From CALBPI01 sp942491885 (GTDB taxonomy: Bacteria > Pseudomonadota > Gammaproteobacteria > Steroidobacterales > Woeseiaceae): a DNA stretch of 64,000 bases. Below are positions 18,147-25,522 of the stretch, one piece after another; the first letter of the stretch is position 1, and every line of letters starts with the position of its first letter. The stretch covers positions 372,001-436,000 of the forward strand of contig CALOCQ010000002.1 of the NCBI GenBank assembly GCA_942491885.1, read 5' to 3'. Position numbers and translations under genes: made by a program. The notes below the pieces were generated by a model. It was not told where the DNA came from, made no database searches, and was given only the letters and a program-made list of their open reading frames with translations.

Positions 18147-19522
18147 GTGGATGCCTGCCGCGCACGAACATCGTCGGCGAGCGATTCACGTAATCCGGAG
18201 AAGCCACCGTTGCTCATCATCACCAGTCGGTCGCCCGGCATTAGCGCTGCATTGATTTCGCGGCGCATCTTGGCCGCATCATCGAAGACTCTGGCCGCAG
18301 GTACGGTGCCTTCAAATGCGCCAGGTACGTCCCAGTCGCCGTCGCGCGGCGCCAGAACAAACAACGCGTCGACCCCGGTAAACGCGGCCGGCAGCAAACG
18401 CGCATGGACGCCCATCCGCATGGTGTTCGAACGCGGCTCAAACGCCACCAGCAGCCTGCCCTCGGGTGCGCCGCGCAGCATGGCCTCGACCGTCAGTCGA
18501 ATCGCCGTCGGGTGATGTGCAAAATCGTCAAACACGCGGATGCCGGCGTGCTCCGCAATGCACTCGAGCCGGCGTTTGACGCCACGAAAGTCACCCAGCG
18601 CTGCAAGTAGTTTTTCCGCCTCGATACCCGCGGCGATGCATGCGGCGATCGCGGCCGCCGTGTTCTGCAAATTGTGCGCGCCACGCATCGTCCACGGCGC
18701 CTCGTGCCAGCGACCATTGACGGCCACACGAACACTCGTGTCTTTGTCGGCGAACGACGCAACCACGTCGGCCGCCGCACCGTCATCGGCCGGCGCCAGA
18801 AAACGGCTAACCGGCGTCCAGCAACCACTCGCCAATACGTCGCGAAGATTCTCGTCGTCGGCGTTGACGACAACCCGCCCGTTGCCGGGCACGGTACGCA
18901 TCAGCTGGTGGAACTGCCATTTGATCGCATCGAGATCGGCAAAAATATCGGCATGATCGAATTCGAGATTATTCAGCACGGCAATATTCGGCCGGTAGTG
19001 GACGAACTTTGATCGCTTATCGAAAAACGCCGTATCGTATTCGTCCGCCTCAACCACGAATGGCGCCGCGCTGCCGAGTCGCGCGCTGACATCGAAGTTG
19101 CCGGGCACGCCACCGATGAGGAAGCCCGGAGCCTGCCCACCAGCCTCCAGCAAATGGCTGACCAGGCTCGCCGTTGTCGTCTTGCCGTGCGTACCGGCGA
19201 CCGCGATGACGCGGCGACCGCGCAGTACATGCTCGGCCAGCCATTGCGGCCCGGAGGTATAAGGCAGGCCTGCGTCGAGAATCGCCTCCATCAACGGATT
19301 GCCGCGACTCACAACATTACCTATCAGAAAAACATCCGGCTTAAGCCCAAGCTGGGCGCTGTCCCAACCTTCAATCAGATCGATATCCAATGCTTCCAGC
19401 TGGGTACTCATCGGCGGATAAACGTTCTGGTCGCAACCTGTGACCCGGTGCCCGGCCGCGCGCGCCAGTGCGGCGATGCCGCCCATGAACGTGCCACAGA
19501 TTCCGAGAATGTGAATGTGCAT
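18143..19522 (-). CDS. mpl: UDP-N-acetylmuramate:L-alanyl-gamma-D-glutamyl-meso-diaminopimelate ligase
   Basis: 459 residues of the Mur ligase family. The start MHIHILGICGTFMGG is characteristic of Mpl rather than MurC (which has a GIGGxGM loop). The ATP P-loop is AGTHGKTTT, and FDDFAHHPTAI is the conserved C-terminal catalytic segment. Mpl attaches the recycled tripeptide to UDP-MurNAc, returning wall turnover products to synthesis. It overlaps the upstream membrane-protein gene by one base and the downstream LON gene by ATGA, indicating a three-gene unit. Confidence 0.93.
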   Translation of the reverse strand: MHIHILGICGTFMGGIAALARAAGHRVTGCDQNVYPPMSTQLEALDIDLIEGWDSAQLGLKPDVFLIGNVVSRGNPLMEAILDAGLPYTSGPQWLAEHVLRGRRVIAVAGTHGKTTTASLVSHLLEAGGQAPGFLIGGVPGNFDVSARLGSAAPFVVEADEYDTAFFDKRSKFVHYRPNIAVLNNLEFDHADIFADLDAIKWQFHQLMRTVPGNGRVVVNADDENLRDVLASGCWTPVSRFLAPADDGAAADVVASFADKDTSVRVAVNGRWHEAPWTMRGAHNLQNTAAAIAACIAAGIEAEKLLAALGDFRGVKRRLECIAEHAGIRVFDDFAHHPTAIRLTVEAMLRGAPEGRLLVAFEPRSNTMRMGVHARLLPAAFTGVDALFVLAPRDGDWDVPGAFEGTVPAARVFDDAAKMRREINAALMPGDRLVMMSNGGFSGLRESLADDVRARQAST

Positions 19523-20028
19523 TACGGCTGGGCGGGGCTGACCAATGCGATCAGCGACAGCTGTGGAATAAAAATGATCAGCGCCAGCATGCAGCCGATT
19601 AACAAGCTACTGTTTATCGCAACGCTGAGAATGAAGCCGTCTACGACCAGCGACCAGACGAGCATCATCAGGAGCACGACAATTCGCAGACTATCGCTGA
19701 GACCAAGCCCGCCGGCCAGCAGCACGAACAGGTCGATCAGTGAAAAAACCACGCTTGCACCGAACACCGCTGTTAACGTCTGCACAACACGGCTCTGCAG
19801 CCGGTTGAGATACAACAGCAACATGACGCTACCGGCAAAAAACGCGGCCGACACCAGATATCGCAGTGCCATCTGTGGCACTGCCTCGGCACTAAGTGCC
19901 GCCGTCACCAACACGAGCAGAAACGAACCCGCAACGGCCGTGACCATCAAGGACGTCGAATACGGCATCGCATCCGGCCCTCGCCGCAGCAACACGACCG
20001 GTACCATCAATTGAAAAAACTTAAGCAA
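19522..20028 (-). CDS. Hypothetical membrane protein, first gene of the mpl unit
   Basis: 168 residues, very hydrophobic, with about five predicted membrane helices. The chosen start is TTG 20026-20028 because an AGAGGTGG Shine-Dalgarno lies 6 bp upstream of it. The first ATG (20005-20007) would remove seven residues and has no comparable ribosome site. I recognise no named family. It abuts mpl by a one-base overlap, so a link to peptidoglycan recycling or the inner membrane is possible but unproven. It is divergent from rnd. Confidence 0.75.
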   Translation of the reverse strand: MLKFFQLMVPVVLLRRGPDAMPYSTSLMVTAVAGSFLLVLVTAALSAEAVPQMALRYLVSAAFFAGSVMLLLYLNRLQSRVVQTLTAVFGASVVFSLIDLFVLLAGGLGLSDSLRIVVLLMMLVWSLVVDGFILSVAINSSLLIGCMLALIIFIPQLSLIALVSPAQP

Positions 20029-20145
20029 TAAGAGCCACCTCTGCTACATTGTTTCACACTCCGGTCGACGCTGTCTCGACCAACAGCCAGCGGGTGCACT
20101 ATCCAATACATTGATACACAAGCCTCGATCGACGAGGCGTCGGCG

Positions 20146-21168
20146 TTGATCTCCGATGCCTCTGGCGCCTGTTTCGACACCGAATTTTTGCGCGAGAAGA
20201 CCTACCATCCGCTGCTCTGTCTCGCCCAGGTCTTGTGCGGCGATACCATGATGCTGATCGATCCGCTCACCGACGCCGACTATTCCGCACTATGGCCCGC
20301 ACTGCTCGACACACCGTTGACGCTGCACTCCTGCCGTCAGGATATGGAAGTGATGAACATCACCACCGGCAGATTGCCGAGCCGGGTTTTCGATACGCAA
20401 ATCGCGGCCGGGCTAATCGGTAAAACGCCGCAAATCGGCTATGCGGCGCTGGTCAAAGATATCTGCGGCGTGTCGCTGGACAAAGCACACACCCGCACCG
20501 ACTGGAGTCGACGTCCGTTGTCGGCAAGCGTGCGCGAGTACGCGGCTGATGATGTGCTGTACCTGCCACAGATAGAATCTGAGCTGCGCGAGGCGCTGTC
20601 TGCCAGTGGCCGACTGGGCTGGGCGGAAGAAGACAATGCCGATTTACTCGACAAGCGGCTTTATGAAGTCGACGTGAGCGAGGCCTGGCAACGCGTAAAA
20701 GGATTGGGGCGCACGCCGGAGATTGTGCAACAACGGGTTCGTGCGCTTGCCACCTGGCGCGAGACCACGGCGCAGCAAAAGAACCGCCCGCGCCAATGGA
20801 TCGCGCGTGACGACGCGCTCATCGGCATCAGCTTCGAGGCGCCCGAAAGCGTTGCGGCAATGGCCGATATTCAAGGCATCAACCCCAAGTTCGTCGACCG
20901 CTACGGGCGCAAACTGCTGGACGTGTTGCACGGCGAGCTGCCAGAACCACCGATATTCGCCGGTCGCCCCGACGACGCCGAGCGCGCGCGCGTCAAGGCG
21001 ATGGCTAAAGCCGTCAAAGCGATCGCTACGGAGTTGGGTGTGGAGGCGGAGATTCTGGCGCCGCAACGCGAGCTGCGTCAGGCCGCGCGCGGTGACACTG
21101 AGCTGCGTGCGCTACGCGGCTGGCGCAAGGACATTGTCGGCGACGCAATCACGGCATTATTGCCCTGA
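20146..21168 (+). CDS. rnd: Ribonuclease D
   Basis: 340 residues from TTG 20146. The exonuclease motifs are FDTEF (Exo I) and REYAADDVLYL (Exo III, DEDD type), followed by an HRDC region in the C-terminal half. RNase D trims the 3' ends of tRNA precursors. The start is uncertain: in-frame codons upstream (20101-20145) encode IQYIDTQASIDEA, which resembles the first beta-strand of other RNase D proteins, but no ATG, GTG or TTG is available there. The TTG has a GAGG 8 bp upstream. A rare ATC (20101) or ATT (20110) start is the alternative. Confidence 0.9.
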   Translation: MISDASGACFDTEFLREKTYHPLLCLAQVLCGDTMMLIDPLTDADYSALWPALLDTPLTLHSCRQDMEVMNITTGRLPSRVFDTQIAAGLIGKTPQIGYAALVKDICGVSLDKAHTRTDWSRRPLSASVREYAADDVLYLPQIESELREALSASGRLGWAEEDNADLLDKRLYEVDVSEAWQRVKGLGRTPEIVQQRVRALATWRETTAQQKNRPRQWIARDDALIGISFEAPESVAAMADIQGINPKFVDRYGRKLLDVLHGELPEPPIFAGRPDDAERARVKAMAKAVKAIATELGVEAEILAPQRELRQAARGDTELRALRGWRKDIVGDAITALLP

Positions 21169-21181
21169 TTGCGCGGCGCGC

Positions 21182-21826
21182 TCAGCCTTTGACCGCTTTT
21201 AGCAAACGCTCCTGCACTTCCGGCATGCTACCCACCGCATCCACAATGGCCAGTTTGCCCTTGGTGCGGTAGTAGTCGATCAACGGGGCCGTCTGCTGCT
21301 TATAGACATCGAGGCGATGTGCAATCGTCTTCACGTTGTCATCATCGCGCATGAGTAACTCGCCACCGGCTTCGGCGACAGCTTCGATGTCTTCCTTCGG
21401 CGAGAAATAGATGTTCAGGACCTTGCCGGTTTTCGAACAGGTTCTCCGGCCCGACAATCGCTTCATCAGCACGTCGGTCTCGACGTCCATCAGCACCGCG
21501 CGATCCAGCGGCTGGCCGATACCCTCAAGCACGGTCTCCAGCGCTTCGGCCTGCGCCTCGTTGCGCGGAAAACCATCCAGAACGAATCCGTTGGCGCAAT
21601 CCGGCTCCGCCAGGCGTTCGCGGATCATGCCGAGTACGATGTCGTCCGACACCAGTGCGCCGGCATCCATAGCTTCTTTCGCTGCCTTGCCAAGATCACT
21701 GCCGGATGCCACCGCTGCGCGCAGCAAGTCGCCCGTCGAAATCTGCGGAATGCCGCGATCGGCCATCAGTCGCTGCGCCTGCGTTCCCTTGCCGGAACCG
21801 GGCGCGCCCAGAAGTACTATGCGCAT
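21182..21826 (-). CDS. adk: Adenylate kinase
   Basis: 214 residues from ATG 21824-21826 (MRIVLLGAPGSGKGTQA). The frame is open further upstream, but the family start is clear. The P-loop GAPGSGKGT, the NMP-binding region and the FVLDGFPRNEAQAEAL lid hinge are present. The LID has one cysteine (RRTCSKTGK) and not the four-cysteine zinc set. It equilibrates AMP, ADP and ATP. It is convergent with rnd and divergent from the PPi-phosphofructokinase gene, in a region dedicated to phosphoryl and pyrophosphate metabolism. Confidence 0.96.
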   Translation of the reverse strand: MRIVLLGAPGSGKGTQAQRLMADRGIPQISTGDLLRAAVASGSDLGKAAKEAMDAGALVSDDIVLGMIRERLAEPDCANGFVLDGFPRNEAQAEALETVLEGIGQPLDRAVLMDVETDVLMKRLSGRRTCSKTGKVLNIYFSPKEDIEAVAEAGGELLMRDDDNVKTIAHRLDVYKQQTAPLIDYYRTKGKLAIVDAVGSMPEVQERLLKAVKG

Positions 21827-22004
21827 GTTTGAGCCTGTATAAACGAAAAACCAACCGCCCGCGCGGTCGAAGGGCGAAACCCTAACCGCCCGCCCCGTTC
21901 GCGTCAATGCGTGCAGCGACATCGGCAGGCGAATGCGCACACTTTTCGCTATCCTTGAGCCTGCCATGCCAATCCCGGCCCACACTGAACCCAGGATCCA
22001 GCCG

Positions 22005-23267
22005 ATGACCCGAAAGAATGCCTTCTACGCCCAGTCGGGCGGTGTCACCTCCGTAATCAACACCAGCGCCTGTGGTGTTATCGAGACAGCACGCAACCAC
22101 AAAGACCGTATTGCCAACGTCTATGCCGGTCGCAACGGGATCATCGGCGCGCTGACCGAAGACATGATCGACACCAATCGTGAGCCGGCACGCAACATTG
22201 CCGCATTGCGCCACACGCCCGGCGGCGCGTTCGGCTCGGCACGTTACAAACTGCGCGGCATCGAAGAAAATCTTGCTGAATATCAACGCCTTATAGAAGT
22301 TTTCAAGGCGCACAACATCGGCTATTTCCTGTACAACGGCGGCAACGACTCCATGGATACCGCGCACAAGGTATCGGTAATGAGCAGGCAAATGGGCGTG
22401 CCGATCCAGTGCATTGGCATTCCGAAAACGGTCGACAACGACCTGCCTGTCACCGATTGCTGCCCGGGATTCGGCTCGGTCGCAAAGTATATTGCGGTCT
22501 CGACGCAGGAAGCCGCGCTGGACGTGGCCTCAATGGCCGAGACATCCACCAAGGTGTTTATTCTCGAGGTGATGGGCCGCCATGCGGGCTGGATCGCGGC
22601 GGCGGGCGGGCTTGCCGGCCAGTCGCGGGACGAGGCACCGCACATCATCCTGTTCCCTGAAATTCCATTCGTGAAGGGGCGCTTCCTGAAACGGGTCAAA
22701 GAGTGTGTGCGAGATTATGGTTATTGCGTGGTCGTGGTCTCCGAAGGCGCACGCTATCGCGATGGACGCTTTCTTGCCGAAAGCGGCACCCGCGACGCCT
22801 TCGGGCATGCGCAACTGGGCGGCGTTGCGCCGGTGGTCGCGCAGATGGTGCGCGACGCGCACGGCTTCAAATATCACTATGCCGTCGCCGACTACCTGCA
22901 ACGGTCTGCCCGTCATCTGGCGTCCAAGACGGATGTCGAGCAGGCCTACGCCGTGGGCAAACATGCAGTCGAACTGGCGCTGGCCGGCAAGACGGCGGTA
23001 ATGCCTGTAATCAAGCGCACCTCGGACAAGCCCTATCGCTGGCGCATCACTGAGGCGCCGCTGGTGCGTATTGCCAACAAGGAAAAGCACGTCCCGCGCA
23101 GCTACATCACCAAAGACGGCTTTGGCATTACCGCGCGCGCCCGCCGCTATCTGGAACCACTGATTCGCGGCGAGGACTTCCCCCCTTACAAGAACGGGCT
23201 GCCGGTCTACGTCACCCTCAAGAACCATCCCGTGAAGCCGAAATTGAAGACCCGATTTGTGGTATGA
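22005..23267 (+). CDS. pfp: Pyrophosphate-dependent 6-phosphofructokinase
   Basis: 420 residues from ATG 22005, preceded by AGGA at 7 bp. The sequence YNGGNDSMDT carries GGND where ATP-dependent enzymes have GGDG/GGEG; the Asp is the accepted marker of PPi use. PKTVDND is the fructose-6-phosphate catalytic motif. The protein phosphorylates fructose 6-phosphate reversibly with PPi. An upstream in-frame ATG at 21966 is less likely. It is directly followed by the membrane pyrophosphatase gene, so both enzymes draw on the same PPi pool. The symbol pfp is used for the family; species usage varies. Confidence 0.92.
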   Translation: MTRKNAFYAQSGGVTSVINTSACGVIETARNHKDRIANVYAGRNGIIGALTEDMIDTNREPARNIAALRHTPGGAFGSARYKLRGIEENLAEYQRLIEVFKAHNIGYFLYNGGNDSMDTAHKVSVMSRQMGVPIQCIGIPKTVDNDLPVTDCCPGFGSVAKYIAVSTQEAALDVASMAETSTKVFILEVMGRHAGWIAAAGGLAGQSRDEAPHIILFPEIPFVKGRFLKRVKECVRDYGYCVVVVSEGARYRDGRFLAESGTRDAFGHAQLGGVAPVVAQMVRDAHGFKYHYAVADYLQRSARHLASKTDVEQAYAVGKHAVELALAGKTAVMPVIKRTSDKPYRWRITEAPLVRIANKEKHVPRSYITKDGFGITARARRYLEPLIRGEDFPPYKNGLPVYVTLKNHPVKPKLKTRFVV

Positions 23268-23268
23268 T
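23260..23268 (+). promoter_or_regulatory. Candidate extended -10 promoter overlapping the pfp stop, for hppA
   Basis: TGGTATGAT (TGn plus a -10 with five of six consensus bases) overlaps the pfp stop codon. It would start transcription near 23275, giving a leader of about 155 nt for hppA. No good -35 is present. Confidence 0.35.
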
Positions 23269-23305
23269 CGCGCCCGCTGCGGGGGACGCCACAGCCTTTA
23301 ACGCA

Positions 23306-23355
23306 CACCTGCATTCGTGATTTTGTCGCACGTTTTCGTGCCGCAGTCACAGGTG
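23306..23355 (+). promoter_or_regulatory. Nested stem-loop in the hppA leader
   Basis: CACCTG at 23306-23311 can pair with CAGGTG at 23350-23355, enclosing a perfect GCACG-TTTT-CGTGC hairpin at 23328-23341. It lies between the pfp stop and the terminator-like hairpin before hppA. A regulatory role is inferred only from position and pairing. Confidence 0.35.
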
Positions 23356-23391
23356 AGTGAATTCAAAACGTATAAGCCCGGGACTGGCAAC

Positions 23392-23410
23392 AGCCCGAAG
23401 GGCCTTTTTT
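23392..23410 (+). terminator. Terminator-like hairpin immediately before the hppA ribosome site
   Basis: GCCC-GAA-GGGC (23393-23403) is followed by CT6. The hppA Shine-Dalgarno starts only 5-8 bp later, so any hppA promoter must lie upstream and transcription must read through. It may terminate pfp or act as an attenuator. The stem is short (4 GC pairs). AGCCCG occurs twice (23375 and 23392), so the 3' arm GGGC has an alternative partner. Confidence 0.45.
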
Positions 23411-23428
23411 AGTTGGGAGGAATACAAG

Positions 23429-25465
23429 ATGTCCAGCGAGCTTGCCTTATGGCTCTCGATCGGAGCCGGCGCTTTGGCCGTTGTCTACGGTCTTTTTTCA
23501 GTGCGGTGGATTCTCAAGCAATCCGCAGGTAACGAGCGCATGCAGGAAATCGCAGCCGCGATTCAGGAAGGCGCATCTGCATACATGAACCGCCAATACG
23601 CTGCCATCGGTGTCGTCGGCGTCGTTCTGTTCGCCGTGCTGGGCTTTGTGCTCGGTTGGTCGGTTGCAATCGGTTTTGCCGTCGGCGCACTATTATCGTC
23701 TCTCGCAGGCTACATCGGCATGTTTATCTCCGTGCGCGCCAATGTGCGTACCGCACAGGCTGCAACGATTGGCGTCAACCCTGCGCTAAATGTGGCTTTC
23801 CGCGGTGGTGCAATCACCGGCATGCTGGTCGTGGGACTCGGCCTGCTCGGCGTCGCCGGCTACTACATGATCCTGCTCGGCAGCGGATTCAGCGTCGACG
23901 ATGCCATTCATGCATTGATCGGCCTGGCGTTCGGTGGCTCGTTGATTTCAATCTTCGCGCGACTCGGCGGCGGCATTTTCACCAAGGGTGCCGACGTTGG
24001 CGCCGATCTGGTGGGTAAAGTCGAAGCCGGCATTCCGGAAGATGACCCACGCAACCCCGCCGTCATCGCCGATAACGTGGGCGACAACGTCGGCGACTGC
24101 GCCGGTATGGCCGCCGATCTGTTCGAGACTTACGCTGTGACCATCATCGCAACGATGCTGCTGGGCTCGCTGGTTGCCGAAACTATGGGTCCCAGCGCGA
24201 TCGTTTACCCGCTGGTGCTCGGCGCGGTTTCAATCGTCGCCTCGATCATCGGCACCTTCTTCGTGCGTACATCGGACGGTGGCAAGGTCATGGGCGCGCT
24301 CTACAAGGGCATGATTGTCGCCGGTATACTGGCTGCGATCGCGTTCTACCCGATCAGTACGATGATGATGGGCGAAGCAGGTACCGGCATCTTCGGCGCC
24401 GCATTGATCGGCCTCGCGCTGACTGCCGCGATGGTCGTGATCACCGAGTACTACACGAGCACCGAGTATGCGCCGGTTAAGAACATCGCAGACGCATCAC
24501 TGACCGGTGATGCGACCAACATCATTGCCGGGCTCGGTATTTCGATGAAATCTACAGCCTTGCCGGTAATTGCGGTTTGCCTGTCTATCTGGGGCGCCTT
24601 TCAGCTCGCGCCGGAAGGCGACATGCTGGCCGGCTTGTACAACATCGCTATCGCAGCGACGGCCATGCTGTCCATGACGGGTATCATCGTTGCGCTCGAC
24701 GCGTTCGGGCCGATTACCGATAACGCCGGCGGCATCGCCGAAATGTCGGAATTGCCACCGGAAGTCCGCAAAATCACCGATCAGCTCGATGCGGTTGGCA
24801 ACACGACCAAGGCGGTAACCAAAGGTTATGCGATTGGCTCGGCCGGCCTCGCGGCCCTGGTGCTGTTCGCTGACTACACGCATGCGCTGGAAACCGCCGG
24901 CCAAACGGTCACGTTCCTGTTGTCCGACTACCGGGTCATTATTGGCCTGTTCATCGGCGGCATGGTGCCTTACCTGTTCGGCGCGATGGCTATGGAAGCC
25001 GTCGGTCGTGCGGCCGGCTCGGTCGTTGCCGAAGTGCGTCGTCAGTTCCGCGAGATCCCCGGCATCATGGAAGGCACCGGCAAGCCGGATTACTCCCGCG
25101 CTGTCGACTTGCTGACCCGTGCGGCGATCAAGGAGATGATCAAGCCGTCATTGCTGCCGATTCTGGTACCGGTGATCGTTGGCGTCCTGCTCGGGCCGGA
25201 GGCTCTGGGCGGCCTGCTCGTCGGCACGATCGTTACCGGTTTGTTCGTGGCTATCTCAATGACCACCGGCGGTGGTGCGTGGGATAACGCGAAGAAATAC
25301 ATTGAAGACGGCAACTGCGGCGGCAAGGGCTCGGACGCCCACAAAGCGGCCATCACCGGCGACACCGTTGGCGATCCCTACAAGGACACCGCGGGCCCGG
25401 CGATTAACCCGTTGATCAAGATCATCAACATTGTGGCACTGCTGATCGTGCCGCTGCTGGTCTAG
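23429..25465 (+). CDS. hppA: Membrane-bound proton-translocating pyrophosphatase
   Basis: 678 residues from ATG 23429, with a strong GGGAGGAA ribosome site. The protein has about 16 membrane helices and the acidic PPi-binding loops DVGADLVGKVEAGIPEDDPRNP and ADNVGDNVGDCAG. The segment GNTTKAVTKG carries Lys then Thr three residues later, the accepted marker of K+-independent H+-pumping enzymes (K+-dependent ones have Ala). It hydrolyses PPi and pumps protons. It follows the PPi-phosphofructokinase gene after a 161-bp leader with a terminator-like hairpin, and ends at a strong bidirectional terminator. Confidence 0.97.
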   Translation: MSSELALWLSIGAGALAVVYGLFSVRWILKQSAGNERMQEIAAAIQEGASAYMNRQYAAIGVVGVVLFAVLGFVLGWSVAIGFAVGALLSSLAGYIGMFISVRANVRTAQAATIGVNPALNVAFRGGAITGMLVVGLGLLGVAGYYMILLGSGFSVDDAIHALIGLAFGGSLISIFARLGGGIFTKGADVGADLVGKVEAGIPEDDPRNPAVIADNVGDNVGDCAGMAADLFETYAVTIIATMLLGSLVAETMGPSAIVYPLVLGAVSIVASIIGTFFVRTSDGGKVMGALYKGMIVAGILAAIAFYPISTMMMGEAGTGIFGAALIGLALTAAMVVITEYYTSTEYAPVKNIADASLTGDATNIIAGLGISMKSTALPVIAVCLSIWGAFQLAPEGDMLAGLYNIAIAATAMLSMTGIIVALDAFGPITDNAGGIAEMSELPPEVRKITDQLDAVGNTTKAVTKGYAIGSAGLAALVLFADYTHALETAGQTVTFLLSDYRVIIGLFIGGMVPYLFGAMAMEAVGRAAGSVVAEVRRQFREIPGIMEGTGKPDYSRAVDLLTRAAIKEMIKPSLLPILVPVIVGVLLGPEALGGLLVGTIVTGLFVAISMTTGGGAWDNAKKYIEDGNCGGKGSDAHKAAITGDTVGDPYKDTAGPAINPLIKIINIVALLIVPLLV

Positions 25466-25483
25466 TCCGACGCGGACCGGAAC

Positions 25484-25514
25484 AAAAAGGCCGCCTTCGG
25501 GCGGCCTTTTTTTT
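25484..25514 (+). terminator. Strong bidirectional terminator between hppA and the GGDEF-EAL gene
   Basis: A5 GGCCGCC - TTCG - GGCGGCC T8: a perfect 7-bp GC stem with a stable tetraloop, flanked by A and T tracts, so it works in both directions for the convergent genes. Confidence 0.93.
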
Positions 25515-25522
25515 GCCCTTGA

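Noticed and set aside
22530..23228. 232-codon minus-strand frame opposite PPi-phosphofructokinase
   Set aside because: Shadow frame; the sense strand encodes a full conserved enzyme.
23317..23331. CRP-like half-sites in the hppA leader
   Set aside because: Spacing between GTGA and TCGCA is five, not six, bases and one arm mismatches.
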